A stretch of 64,000 nt of DNA from NCBI RefSeq assembly GCF_003143935.1, contig NZ_QFRX01000001.1, forward strand, positions 2,978,479 through 3,042,478, in the 5' to 3' direction. The stretch comes from Streptomyces sp. Act143. Lineage in GTDB: Bacteria; Actinomycetota; Actinomycetes; Streptomycetales; Streptomycetaceae. The position numbers and the translations under genes are program-made. Shown here piece by piece: positions 8,278-17,309 of the stretch; position 1 is the stretch's first letter; every line of letters starts with the position of its first letter. The notes below the pieces were generated by a model that made no database searches, was not told the origin of the DNA, and was given only the letters and a program-made list of their open reading frames with translations.

Positions 8278-8883
8278 TCAAACCGTCCAGGTCGGTTCGA
8301 GCTCCACAATGTCACCCGTGAGTGAGGCGACGTCCGCCTCGATCTGTGCCCGCAGCGCCAGTCGCTCGACCCGTTCCGTCCGGTACTTGCCGTGCTCTGC
8401 GGCGGACTGCCACATCGACAGTACGAGGAACTCATGGCCCGGGGCCTCACCGAAGAGGCCGCGGATCATGCCCGGCGACCCGGCCATCGCCGGGTTCCAG
8501 ACCTTCTCCTGCATCAGCGTGAAATGCTCGGCGCGCTCCTCGTGGACCCGGCAGTGGGCGACGCGCACCAGGTCGGCGTCGGTGAAGCGCGGCTCGAAGC
8601 CGGTCTTCACGTCGAAGCGGTAGTCGAAGAGCTTGACCTGCGCGTCCTTGAACGTGCCCGACTGGGCGGACGCCAGTCGGTCATGGGAGCGGGCCATGAA
8701 GGAGTCGTAGAAGGAGCGGCTCTCCCAGAAGGAGAAGACGTGCGCCACGCCGGTCCGCCCCCGGCTCCAGCCTCCGCCCTGTCCCCGAAAACCCGGCTCA
8801 CCCAGTAGCCCCGCCCATTTTCGCTGCCCCCGCTCGAAGCCGCGGCGGTCCACCACGGTGCAGCGAATCCACTTGACCAGCAC
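8278..8883 (-). CDS. YdbC-like / DUF4937 protein
   Basis: This 201-residue protein is built of two stretches that resemble ferredoxin-like monooxygenase folds (MLVKWIRCTVVDRRGFERG; later DLVRVAHCRVHEERAEHF and HEFLVLSMWQSAAEHGKY). It is the type annotated in Streptomyces as YdbC family or DUF4937. The frame is open to 8976, but the GTG at 8883 gives the conserved VKWIRC start. No strong ribosome site is visible, so the start is moderately certain. No catalytic residues are known for the family and no function is assigned. Confidence 0.8.
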   Translation of the reverse strand: MLVKWIRCTVVDRRGFERGQRKWAGLLGEPGFRGQGGGWSRGRTGVAHVFSFWESRSFYDSFMARSHDRLASAQSGTFKDAQVKLFDYRFDVKTGFEPRFTDADLVRVAHCRVHEERAEHFTLMQEKVWNPAMAGSPGMIRGLFGEAPGHEFLVLSMWQSAAEHGKYRTERVERLALRAQIEADVASLTGDIVELEPTWTV

Positions 8884-9031
8884 CGCGCCATCGTAAGGCC
8901 ACGCAGCGTGGCGCCGGTCACGCTCCGACGGAGATCTCTCCCGCGTGGGGCCCCGCGTGCGTGGCAGGATGGACAACCGGCCCTGGCCTCATGGCAGTTC
9001 GGGCCGCGACACACGGGGAAGGGGAAGTCTG

Positions 9032-9565
9032 GTGAACGGCCTCAACAAGGGGATTCGCAAGGTCGAGGTCGCGCTGAAGTGGGACCCGAGTCCCGCCGGT
9101 CACGCGGCCACCGATCTCGACATCGTGGCCGCGCCCTATCTGGCGAGCGACCCGTACGGCGACCCGGCCTACGTCGTGCACTTCGACAGCCGCTCCCCCG
9201 ACGGCACCATGTACCTCAACCGGGACAGCAAGGACGGCAAGGGCTTCGGCTGGGACGAAGTCATGACGCTGGAACTCGATCGGCTCGACAGCAGGTACGC
9301 GCGCGTGGTGGTCGGCGTCGTCATCCAGCAGCGTTCCGAGGAGCGCACCTTCGTCGGTGTGGCCAATCCCGCGCTGCGCATCCGTGAGGGTTACACGGTC
9401 CTGGCCGAGGACGACTTCGGCACGGTGCCCGGAGCCACGGCGGCGACGGTCGCGGAGTTCGTCCGGGACGGCTCCGGCACCTGGGAGTTCCACCCGGGCA
9501 TCCATGGCTTCGAGGGCGACCCGGAAGGGTTCACCCGAGCCATGGGCAAGACCCACCAGCCCTGA
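9032..9565 (+). CDS. TerD family protein
   Basis: A 177-residue protein with the calcium-binding TerD fold typical of tellurite/stress resistance proteins: VEVALKWDPSP near the N-terminus, then the acidic SDPYGDPAYVVHFDS and DGKGFGWDEVMTLELDRL segments. TerD-like proteins bind Ca2+ with acidic loops, and their exact cellular role is unsettled. The GTG at 9032 follows GGAAGGGGAAG, a strong ribosome site. It stands alone rather than in a ter cluster and converges on nrdJ. Confidence 0.88.
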   Translation: MNGLNKGIRKVEVALKWDPSPAGHAATDLDIVAAPYLASDPYGDPAYVVHFDSRSPDGTMYLNRDSKDGKGFGWDEVMTLELDRLDSRYARVVVGVVIQQRSEERTFVGVANPALRIREGYTVLAEDDFGTVPGATAATVAEFVRDGSGTWEFHPGIHGFEGDPEGFTRAMGKTHQP

Positions 9566-9649
9566 CTCGCGGGCGCCCTGGTGGTCGCCGCGCTTCGGCC
9601 CGGCGGACCTGTCGCACAGCGTGGCAGCACAGCCCGCGGACGCGCAGGA

Positions 9650-9679
9650 GGCGGTGGAGCCGGAACCGGCCCCACCGCC
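9650..9679. terminator. Bidirectional terminator between terD-like gene and nrdJ
   Basis: Fourteen-base arms (9650-9663 and 9666-9679) pair at 13 positions with a two-base AA loop. It lies between the convergent ends of the TerD-like gene (9565) and nrdJ (9703). Confidence 0.7.
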
Positions 9680-9702
9680 TCACAGATCACTCACGCGCGT
9701 GG

Positions 9703-12597
9703 TCAGCTGCAACCGCTCGTCGAGCCGCAGCCCTCGCAGATGTAGCAGGAACCGGCCCGCTGCATCTTCGTACCGCAGGAGAAGCAGAGCGGGGCGTCCG
9801 CCTGGATGCCCAGCTGCATCTCCACCAGCTCGGCGCTGGTGTGGGCCTGCTTCGGGGCGGGCTTGGCCGCCTCGACCTCGGCCTTCGGGGTGGCGACGGC
9901 CTTCAGCTCCTGGGCGCGCGGCGCCGACTGGGCCAGACCCTCGACGTCGACCTCGTCCTCGGTCGGCTCGTAGGAGCCGGTCTCCAGGTGACGCTGGCGC
10001 TCCTCGGCGGAGTGGATGCCGAGTGCGGAGCGCGTCTCGAAGGGCAGGAAGTCCAGCGCCAGGCGGCGGAAGATGTAGTCGACGATCGACTGCGCCATGC
10101 GGACATCGGGGTCGTCCGTCATGCCTGCCGGCTCGAAGCGCATGTTGGTGAACTTCGAGACGTACGTCTCCAGCGGCACGCCGTACTGAAGGCCGACCGA
10201 GACCGCGATGGAGAAGGCGTCCATCATGCCCGCGAGCGTCGATCCCTGCTTGGACATCTTCAGGAAGACCTCGCCGAGACCGTCGTCCGGGTAGGAGTTG
10301 GCGGTCATGTAGCCCTCGGCGCCACCGACCGTGAAGGACGTGGTGATGCCGGGACGGCCCTTGGGCAGGCGCTTGCGGACCGGGCGGTACTCGACGACCT
10401 TCTCGACCGTCTCGCGGATGGTCGCCTCGGCCTTGGCGGTGACCTCGGCCTTCTCCTTCTCCTTGGTCTTGGCGGAGAGGGGCTGGCCGACCTTGCAGTT
10501 GTCGCGGTAGATGGCGAGCGCCTTGACGCCCATCTTCCAGGCCTCGAAGTAGATCTCCTCGACCTCCTCGACGGTCGCCGACTCCGGCATGTTGACCGTC
10601 TTGGAGAGCGCGCCGGAGATCCACGGCTGGATCGCGGCCATCATGCGGACGTGGCCCATCGCGGAGATGGAGCGCTCGCCCATGGCGCAGTCGAAGACCT
10701 CGTAGTGCTCGTGCTTGAGGCCGGGGGCGTCGACGACATTGCCGTGCTCGGCGATGTGGGCGACGATCGCCTCGATCTGCTCCTCCTGGTAGCCCAGGCG
10801 GCGCAGGGCCTGCGGGACGGTGCCGTTGACGATCTGCATCGAGCCGCCGCCGACGAGCTTCTTGAACTTGACCAGGGCGAGGTCGGGCTCGAGACCGGTG
10901 GTGTCGCAGGACATCGCCAGACCGATGGTGCCGGTCGGGGCGATGACCGACGCCTGGGAGTTACGGAAACCGTTCTTCTCACCGAGTCGCAGCACGTCCT
11001 GCCAGGCCTCCGTGGCGGCGGCCCAGATCGGCGTGTCCAGGTCGTCCATGCGGACGGCCTTGGTGTTCTCGTCCGCGTGCTGCTTCATGACCCGCAGGTG
11101 CGGCTGCGCATTGCGGGCGTAGCCGTCGTACGGGCCGACGACCGCGGCGAGTTCGGCGGAGCGCTTGTACGACGTACCGGTCATCAGGGAGGTGATGGCA
11201 CCGGCGAGGGCACGGCCGCCGTCGGAGTCGTAGGCGTGGCCGGTCGCCATCAGCAGGGCGCCGAGGTTGGCGTAGCCGATGCCGAGCTGGCGGAACGCGC
11301 GCGTGTTCTCACCGATCTTCTGCGTCGGGAAGTCCGCGAAGCAGATGGAGATGTCCATGGCGGTGATGACGAGCTCGACGACCTTGGCGAAGCGCTCGAC
11401 GTCGAAGGACTGGTGGCCCTTGCCGTCGTCCTTGAGGAACTTCATCAGGTTCAGCGAGGCGAGGTTGCAGGACGTGTTGTCCAGGTGCATGTACTCGCTG
11501 CACGGGTTCGAGCCGTTGATACGGCCGGACTCCGGGCACGTGTGCCAGTGGTTGATGGTGTCGTCGTACTGGATGCCCGGGTCGGCGCACGCCCAGGCGG
11601 CCTCGGCCATCTTGCGGAACAGGGCCTTGGCGTCGACCTCTTCGATGACCTCGCCGGTCATCCGCGCGCGGAGGCCGAACTTACCGCCCTGCTCGACGGC
11701 CTTCATGAACTCGTCGTTCACACGGACCGAGTTGTTGGCGTTCTGGTACTGGACGGACGTGATGTCGTCGCCGCCCAGGTCCATGTCGAAGCCCGCGTCA
11801 CGCAGGGCGCGGATCTTCTCCTCTTCCTTCACCTTGGTCTCGATGAAGTCCTCGATGTCGGGGTGGTCGACGTCGAGGATGACCATCTTGGCGGCACGCC
11901 GCGTGGCGCCACCCGACTTGATCGTTCCCGCGGAGGCGTCGGCACCGCGCATGAAGGAGACCGGACCCGAGGCGTTGCCGCCGGAGGAGAGCAGTTCCTT
12001 GGAGGAGCGGATACGGGAGAGGTTCAGGCCGGCGCCGGAGCCGCCCTTGAAGATCATGCCCTCTTCCTTGTACCAGTCGAGGATCGACTCCATGGAGTCG
12101 TCGACGGCCAGGATGAAGCAGGCGGAGACCTGCTGCGGCTGGGGCGTACCGACGTTGAACCACACCGGGCTGTTGAAGCTGAAGATCTGGTGCAGGAGGG
12201 CGTACGCCAGCTCGTGCTCGAAGATCTCCGCGTCGGCGGGCGAGGCGAAGTACTTGTAGTCCTCGCCGGCCTTCCGGTACGTCTTCACGATGCGGTCGAT
12301 CAGCTGCTTGAGGCCGGTCTCGCGCTGCGGGGTGCCGACGGCACCGCGGAAGTACTTGCTGGTGACGATGTTGACCGCGTTCACCGACCAGAAGTCGGGG
12401 AACTCGACGCCACGCTGCTCGAAGTTCACCGAGCCGTCGCGCCAGTTGGTCATGACGACGTCACGACGCTCCCACTGGACCTCGTCGTACGGGTGCACGC
12501 CGGGAGTGGTGTGGATGCGCTCGATACGCAGTCCCTTGGTGGCCTTGGTGCCCTTGGCTCGGGAACCTCGTGCCGGACCGCTCGCCGTCTCTGTCAT
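9703..12597 (-). CDS. nrdJ: Vitamin B12-dependent (class II) ribonucleotide reductase
   Basis: This 964-residue enzyme reduces ribonucleotides to deoxyribonucleotides using adenosylcobalamin, so it works with or without oxygen. Seen in sequence: SPVWFNVGTPQPQQVSACF with the first redox Cys, NGSNPCSEYMHLDNTSC with the radical-site Cys and Glu of the NxCxE motif, and APTGTIGLAMSCDTTG. A C-terminal zinc-ribbon-like tail (CFSCG, then CYICEGCG) serves electron transfer. ATG 12597 is preceded by GGGAGGCGG. It follows nrdR in the same direction across a 163-bp gap and is likely co-transcribed under NrdR control. Confidence 0.97.
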   Translation of the reverse strand: MTETASGPARGSRAKGTKATKGLRIERIHTTPGVHPYDEVQWERRDVVMTNWRDGSVNFEQRGVEFPDFWSVNAVNIVTSKYFRGAVGTPQRETGLKQLIDRIVKTYRKAGEDYKYFASPADAEIFEHELAYALLHQIFSFNSPVWFNVGTPQPQQVSACFILAVDDSMESILDWYKEEGMIFKGGSGAGLNLSRIRSSKELLSSGGNASGPVSFMRGADASAGTIKSGGATRRAAKMVILDVDHPDIEDFIETKVKEEEKIRALRDAGFDMDLGGDDITSVQYQNANNSVRVNDEFMKAVEQGGKFGLRARMTGEVIEEVDAKALFRKMAEAAWACADPGIQYDDTINHWHTCPESGRINGSNPCSEYMHLDNTSCNLASLNLMKFLKDDGKGHQSFDVERFAKVVELVITAMDISICFADFPTQKIGENTRAFRQLGIGYANLGALLMATGHAYDSDGGRALAGAITSLMTGTSYKRSAELAAVVGPYDGYARNAQPHLRVMKQHADENTKAVRMDDLDTPIWAAATEAWQDVLRLGEKNGFRNSQASVIAPTGTIGLAMSCDTTGLEPDLALVKFKKLVGGGSMQIVNGTVPQALRRLGYQEEQIEAIVAHIAEHGNVVDAPGLKHEHYEVFDCAMGERSISAMGHVRMMAAIQPWISGALSKTVNMPESATVEEVEEIYFEAWKMGVKALAIYRDNCKVGQPLSAKTKEKEKAEVTAKAEATIRETVEKVVEYRPVRKRLPKGRPGITTSFTVGGAEGYMTANSYPDDGLGEVFLKMSKQGSTLAGMMDAFSIAVSVGLQYGVPLETYVSKFTNMRFEPAGMTDDPDVRMAQSIVDYIFRRLALDFLPFETRSALGIHSAEERQRHLETGSYEPTEDEVDVEGLAQSAPRAQELKAVATPKAEVEAAKPAPKQAHTSAELVEMQLGIQADAPLCFSCGTKMQRAGSCYICEGCGSTSGCS

Positions 12598-12760
12598 GCC
12601 GCCTCCCTGTACGGGCAAAAACGCCCTGAAGTGCCCCTATGTTCCCGAGGCACGGTGTTCTGTCTTGTATTGCGGGCACCCACTCGCTACCGCCCGCAAC
12701 AGGTCTTCATTCGCCGCCGTCCGGCCGTCCCGGTGTCCGAAGACCGGGTCGGCCCGGTCT

Positions 12761-13303
12761 TCAGTCGGCGGCACCCGCGGGCTCGGGGACCGATACGGTC
12801 TCTCCCGCGCCGCGGTCGTCTTCCTGGCTCCCCACGTCCGTGTCCGCGCCGGGACGCCCCGTCGCCTCCCTGAGTTCCGCGATGGCGGCCTCGAAGTCCT
12901 CGAGCGAGTCGAACGCCCGATAGACGGAGGCGAATCGCAGATAGGCGACCAGATCGAGCTCCTGCAACGGGCCGAGTATGGCCAGCCCCACGTCATGGGT
13001 GGTCAGCTCGGCGCTCCCGGTGGCCCGCACCGCCTCCTCGACCCGCTGGCCGAGCTGAGCGAGAGCGTCCTCGGTGACAGGTCGTCCTTGGCATGCCTTG
13101 CGCACACCATTGATGACCTTGGTACGACTGAAAGGCTCGGTGACTCCGGACCGCTTGACCACCATGAGCGAACACGTCTCCACGGTCGTGAAACGACGGG
13201 AGCAGTCCGGACACTGGCGGCGCCGGCGGATCGACGTGCCGTCGTCGGTCGTACGACTGTCGACGACGCGGCTGTCGGGGTGCCTGCAGAAGGGGCAGTG
13301 CAT
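12761..13303 (-). CDS. nrdR: Transcriptional repressor NrdR
   Basis: A 180-residue repressor that senses ATP/dATP and controls ribonucleotide reductase genes. The N-terminal zinc ribbon has CPFC at residues 3-6 and CPDC at about 31-34. The ATP-cone domain ([20 protein letters not shown]) follows at residues 48-138. The acidic tail after residue 150 is longer than in many relatives. Two NrdR boxes upstream (13413-13428 and 13444-13459) indicate autoregulation together with nrdJ. Confidence 0.97.
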   Translation of the reverse strand: MHCPFCRHPDSRVVDSRTTDDGTSIRRRRQCPDCSRRFTTVETCSLMVVKRSGVTEPFSRTKVINGVRKACQGRPVTEDALAQLGQRVEEAVRATGSAELTTHDVGLAILGPLQELDLVAYLRFASVYRAFDSLEDFEAAIAELREATGRPGADTDVGSQEDDRGAGETVSVPEPAGAAD

Positions 13304-13412
13304 GAACTCCCAACCCTCCTCACAGCAGACTCAATAGCCTCAATGGGCCTCTGGGGCCCCTCGAAGCAGCCCCAAGCATAGGCGATCGCGGAGGCTCCGA
13401 AGACCCGGGGGA

Positions 13413-13428
13413 CCACAACTTCTGGGCT
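13413..13428 (-). promoter_or_regulatory. NrdR box, proximal
   Basis: On the minus strand it reads AGCCCAGAAGTTGTGG, a partial match to the NrdR consensus acaCwAtATaTwGtgt that keeps the C, A, A and TwGtg positions. It lies exactly 31 bp from the stronger distal box, the spacing known for NrdR box pairs. Confidence 0.6.
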
Positions 13429-13443
13429 GCTGTAGCAATCCAA

Positions 13444-13459
13444 GCACTAGATGTAGGGA
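13444..13459 (-). promoter_or_regulatory. NrdR box, distal
   Basis: On the minus strand it reads TCCCTACATCTAGTGC, a good match to the NrdR consensus (CwA.AT.TwGtg retained). It lies about 140 bp upstream of the nrdR start. Confidence 0.75.
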
Positions 13460-13718
13460 TCGTCACCGTAAACACGCCGTACACGCGTGTCGCTCCCGTA
13501 TTGGCATGTGCCGCATGACCGAGGCGCCGCGCGGGACACGGCCACGCACAGCCATACCGCCGCGCCGCATGCGGAGATACCGTGGGCGGCGCACGGAGAG
13601 CGCACGGAGAGCGCGTGCGACTCCCGCGCAGATGAGGGCCGGACCTCGGCCGACGGGGCACCGGATGGCAGACTGATTCAACAACCCACGAGGTCGTCAC
13701 CCGGCGGTGAAGAGTACA

Positions 13719-13735
13719 ACAAAGGGCCCTTTTGT
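13719..13735. repeat. Short near-palindrome between nrdR and lexA
   Basis: ACAAA-GGGCCC-TTTTGT is a near-perfect palindrome in the 570-bp divergent region. It is 68 bp before the lexA SOS box. Role unknown; the rest of the region besides the NrdR and SOS boxes shows no gene. Confidence 0.4.
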
Positions 13736-13802
13736 CCGCCAGGCACCACGTTGGCTATACACCCAGGCACATGATCACGTCAGGCGAACCAGACTTTTTC
13801 AC

Positions 13803-13818
13803 TCGAACGTGTGTTTGG
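13803..13818 (+). promoter_or_regulatory. SOS box (LexA operator) of lexA
   Basis: TCGAACGTGTGTTTGG matches the actinobacterial/Bacillus-type SOS consensus TCGAAC-N4-GTTCGA, perfect in the left half and with GTT kept in the right half. It lies 60 bp upstream of the lexA start, consistent with autorepression. Confidence 0.85.
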
Positions 13819-13877
13819 CGCAACCTTTCGAAAGCAACTACCGTTGTCCAGCAGGGAGACCATCGAGAGGGGCCGAC

Positions 13878-14657
13878 GTGACCACCACCGCAGACAGTGC
13901 CACCATCACTGCCCAGGACCGCTCCCAGGGCCGACTCGAGCCGGTGCATGCGATGAATGAAGCCGTGAATCCGGAGGGGCACAAGCGCTCCCTGCCGGGC
14001 CGACCTCCAGGCATCCGGGCCGACAGCTCGGGACTCACCGACCGGCAGCGCCGAGTGATCGAGGTCATCAGGGACTCCGTGCAGCGGCGCGGCTACCCAC
14101 CGTCCATGCGGGAGATCGGACAGGCGGTCGGCCTCTCCAGCACTTCCTCGGTCGCACACCAGCTCATGGCACTGGAGCGCAAGGGCTTCCTGCGCCGCGA
14201 CCCGCACCGCCCGCGCGCGTACGAAGTGCGCGGTTCCGACCAGGCCGCCTCCGTGCAGCCCAACGACACCGCCGGCAAGCCCGCCGCGTCGTACGTCCCC
14301 CTCGTCGGCCGCATCGCCGCCGGTGGCCCGATCCTCGCGGAGGAGTCCGTCGAGGACGTCTTCCCTCTCCCCCGCCAGCTCGTCGGCGACGGTGAGCTGT
14401 TCGTCCTCAAGGTCGTCGGCGACTCGATGATCGAGGCCGCGATCTGCGACGGCGACTGGGTCACGGTCCGCCGCCAGCCGGTCGCCGAGAACGGTGACAT
14501 CGTGGCCGCCATGCTCGACGGCGAAGCCACCGTCAAGCGCTTCAAGCGCGAGGACGGCCATGTCTGGCTCCTCCCGCACAACGCCGCGTACGAGCCGATC
14601 CCCGGAGACGACGCGACCATCCTCGGCAAGGTGGTGGCGGTGCTCCGCCGCGTGTGA
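13878..14657 (+). CDS. lexA: SOS repressor LexA
   Basis: This 259-residue repressor binds SOS boxes and cleaves itself when RecA is activated on single-stranded DNA. The N-terminal winged helix contains [20 protein letters not shown] and [13 protein letters not shown]. The cleavage Ala-Gly lies in [14 protein letters not shown], and the Ser-Lys catalytic dyad in [15 protein letters not shown] and [13 protein letters not shown] 13878 is chosen because GAGAGGGG lies just upstream; the frame is open further upstream but includes the SOS box. The N-terminal extension of about 45 residues before the DNA-binding domain is usual in Streptomyces. Confidence 0.97.
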   Translation: MTTTADSATITAQDRSQGRLEPVHAMNEAVNPEGHKRSLPGRPPGIRADSSGLTDRQRRVIEVIRDSVQRRGYPPSMREIGQAVGLSSTSSVAHQLMALERKGFLRRDPHRPRAYEVRGSDQAASVQPNDTAGKPAASYVPLVGRIAAGGPILAEESVEDVFPLPRQLVGDGELFVLKVVGDSMIEAAICDGDWVTVRRQPVAENGDIVAAMLDGEATVKRFKREDGHVWLLPHNAAYEPIPGDDATILGKVVAVLRRV

Positions 14658-14781
14658 CGGCTGCGCCGGGCGGACCGCTTCAGGTCCGCCCCATGACCGG
14701 GCCCCGGGACCCCTGCGCCGGTTCCGGGGCCCAGTGCTGTGCGGACAGGCACTACCGCGTCTGTCGTACGGCGGCTTCGGG

Positions 14782-14820
14782 GCGTGGGTGGCCTGACCCC
14801 TCCGGTCAGACCACCCACGC
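14782..14820. terminator. Bidirectional terminator between lexA and helicase gene
   Basis: A 17-bp stem with a single mismatch (GCGTGGGTGG-C-CTGACC against GGTCAG-A-CCACCCACGC) and a five-base loop lies between the convergent lexA and dinG-like genes. Confidence 0.85.
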
Positions 14821-14871
14821 CCTTACTGCTGCCTCTCAACTCTGCTGCGCCACGCCGTTACTGCTGTCGTC

Positions 14872-16854
14872 TCACCCCTGCTGCGTCTCCACCTGCTGAG
14901 CCGCCGCATCGATCGCCGCCAGCGACCGGCGGACCTGGTTAAGGTCCGTCGTGTACCAGAAGTCGGGTAGCGACGCCTTCAGATAGCTCCCGTACCGCGC
15001 GGTCGCCAGCCGCTGATCCAGTACGGCCACCACGCCACGGTCCCCCGACGCCCGTACGAGCCGGCCGGCGCCCTGGGCCATGAGCAGCGCCGCGTGCGTG
15101 GCGGCGACCGCCATGAAGCCGTTGCCGCCCGCGTCCTCAACGGCCTTCTGGCGAGCGCTCATCAGCGGGTCGTCGGGGCGCGGGAACGGAATCTTGTCCA
15201 TGACGACCAGCTGGCAACTGGGGCCGGGGACGTCGACGCCCTGCCAGAGCGACAGCGTGCCGAACAGACAGGTCTTGGGGTCGGCCGCGAAGTTCTTGAT
15301 CAGCTCACCCAGGGTTTCCTCGCCCTGGAGGAGGATCGGGAACTCGGGGACCCGGGAGCGCAGTTCCTCGGCGGCCAACTGCGCGGCCCGCATCGAGGAG
15401 AACAGGCCCAGGGTGCGGCCGCCGGCCGCCTGGATCAGCTCGGTCAGTTCGTCGAGCATGTCCGCGCGGTCGCCGTCCCGCGCGGGGCGCGAGAGGTGCT
15501 TGGCCACGTACAGGATGCCCTGCTTCGGATAATCGAAGGGCGAGCCGACGTCGACGCCCTTCCACTGCGGGAGGTCGTCCCCCTGGGTGCCTTCGGGGGC
15601 CAGTCCCAGAGACGCGCCCACTCCGTTGAAGTCACCGCCCAGTTTTAGGGTCGCCGAGGTCAGGACGACGGAGCGGTCCGTGAAGAGCTTCTCCCTGAGG
15701 AGGCCCGACACGGACATGGGGGCGACACGCAGGGACGCGCCGAAGCGGTCGTGGCGCTCGTACCAGACGACGTCCCACTCGGACCCGTTCGTGATCCGCT
15801 CCGCCACGTCGTGCACGGTCTCCACGGAGGCCAGCGCCTGCTTGCGGACGGCGTCCTCGTCCTGGACGGACTTGTCGCGGGTGGTGCCGATCGCGGAGAT
15901 GACGGTCCGGGCCGCGTCTCGCAGGGCCATGAGCGCGTAGGCGAGGTCCTCCGGGATCTCCTCCAGACGGCCCGGAAGAGCGAGCTCCATCAGCCGCTCG
16001 AAGCCCTCGGCGGCGGTCTGGAGCTGATCTGCGGCCTTCTCGTTGACCAGCTTCGCGGCCCGGCGCACCGCACGGTTGACCTGGCCGGGAGTGAGCTCGC
16101 CGGTGGCGACGCCGGTGACCCGGGACACCAGCTCGTGCGCCTCGTCGACGATCAGCACCTCGTGCTGCGGCAGGACCGGGGCGCCCTCGATGGCGTCGAT
16201 GGCGAGCAGTGCGTGATTGGTGACGACGACTTCGGCGAGCTTGGCGCGTTCACGGGCACTCTCGGCGAAGCACTCGGCACCGTACGCGCACTTCGTGGCC
16301 CCCAGGCACTCGCGCGACGAGACCGACACCTGGGCCCAGGCCCGGTCGGAGACACCGGGAGTGAGATCGTCCCGGTCGCCGGTCTCCGTCTCGTCCGACC
16401 AGTCCCGCAGACGCAGCAGATCCTGGCCCAGCTTGCTGCTGGGGGCGGCCGCCTCGAACTGATCGAAAAGGCCCTCCTCCTCGTCCTGTGGCACTCCCTC
16501 GTGCAGGCGGTGCAAGCACAGGTAGTTCGATCTGCCCTTGAGCATCGCGAACTCCGGGCGGCGGCGCAGCAGTGGGTGCAGGGCGTCCACCGTGCGCGGC
16601 AGGTCGCGCTCCACGAGCTGGCGCTGGAGGGCCAGGGTGGCGGTCGCGACGACGACTCTCTCCCCGTGCGCGAGCGCGGGCACGAGATAGCCCAGCGACT
16701 TTCCGGTGCCGGTGCCGGCCTGGACCAGCAGGTGGGAACCGTCGTCGATCGCCTCCGCGACGGCTTCGGCCATGGTCACCTGACCGGGGCGCTCCGTGCC
16801 GCCGACGGCAGTGACGGCAGCATGCAGGAGTTCGGGGAGTGAGGGCTTCGTCAT
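14872..16854 (-). CDS. dinG: DinG/XPD-like ATP-dependent DNA helicase
   Basis: A 660-residue superfamily 2 helicase that unwinds DNA 5-prime to 3-prime. Walker A is VQAGTGTGKSLGYLVP near residues 44-59, and the DEAH box is in VLIVDEAHELVSRV. Four Cys (NYLC; then ECLGATKCAYGAEC) sit between the motifs as in the XPD-type iron-sulfur cluster. The C-terminal SLWQGVDVPG and QGAGRLVRASGDRG match helicase motifs V and VI. It converges on lexA. No clear SOS box was seen upstream, so damage induction is not shown here. Confidence 0.9.
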   Translation of the reverse strand: MTKPSLPELLHAAVTAVGGTERPGQVTMAEAVAEAIDDGSHLLVQAGTGTGKSLGYLVPALAHGERVVVATATLALQRQLVERDLPRTVDALHPLLRRRPEFAMLKGRSNYLCLHRLHEGVPQDEEEGLFDQFEAAAPSSKLGQDLLRLRDWSDETETGDRDDLTPGVSDRAWAQVSVSSRECLGATKCAYGAECFAESARERAKLAEVVVTNHALLAIDAIEGAPVLPQHEVLIVDEAHELVSRVTGVATGELTPGQVNRAVRRAAKLVNEKAADQLQTAAEGFERLMELALPGRLEEIPEDLAYALMALRDAARTVISAIGTTRDKSVQDEDAVRKQALASVETVHDVAERITNGSEWDVVWYERHDRFGASLRVAPMSVSGLLREKLFTDRSVVLTSATLKLGGDFNGVGASLGLAPEGTQGDDLPQWKGVDVGSPFDYPKQGILYVAKHLSRPARDGDRADMLDELTELIQAAGGRTLGLFSSMRAAQLAAEELRSRVPEFPILLQGEETLGELIKNFAADPKTCLFGTLSLWQGVDVPGPSCQLVVMDKIPFPRPDDPLMSARQKAVEDAGGNGFMAVAATHAALLMAQGAGRLVRASGDRGVVAVLDQRLATARYGSYLKASLPDFWYTTDLNQVRRSLAAIDAAAQQVETQQG

Positions 16855-17309
16855 AGCGCGACAACCCTACGGCCCGGCACTGACAAACGAGTGGTCAAGG
16901 GTGAGACGAGGGGCTGGATCGGGCCTCGATGGGGACCAGAGGGCGATCAGATGGGATCGCTCGGGGGCGGCGGGGGTCGGGATCGGTCGCTTGCGGTCAG
17001 CACCGAGCGGCTCTGTGCACGCATGCCGGGTTTCGGCGGAATCCGCTCGGCCGGAAAAAGCCGTCTCGCGAGTGGGAACCGGATCGCCCCGAGCGGTGTA
17101 CCAAAAGTGATGACGATGTGACGCGACGTGACATCAACCAGCGAGGAAGGGGTGCCTGGTCATGAGTACATCGAGTGAGTCGGCAAAGCCCGATGCGGCA
17201 TGGCGTACGGAAGCACGGCGCACGGAGACACGACGCACCGCGGCGCGGCACGGGGAGACGCCGAACGGGGAGGGACAACACGGCGTGGTTCGGATGACGC
17301 GGGATCGCG
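16855..17309. other. Intergenic region with one doubtful small ORF
   Basis: This 455-bp stretch separates the helicase promoter from the siderophore acetyltransferase end. One plus-strand ORF (17162-17347, 61 codons, MSTSSESAKPDAAWRTEARR) follows a good AGGAAGGGG site. It lacks the strong third-position GC of neighbours, is built of ACGGA/CACGG-like repeats and overlaps the acetyltransferase end. I regard it as unproven. Confidence 0.4.

Noticed and set aside
9841..12873. A 1010-codon plus-strand frame over nrdJ
   Set aside because: It is antisense to a fully conserved class II reductase; the translated sequence has the Gly/Val/Asp/Leu bias of a shadow frame.
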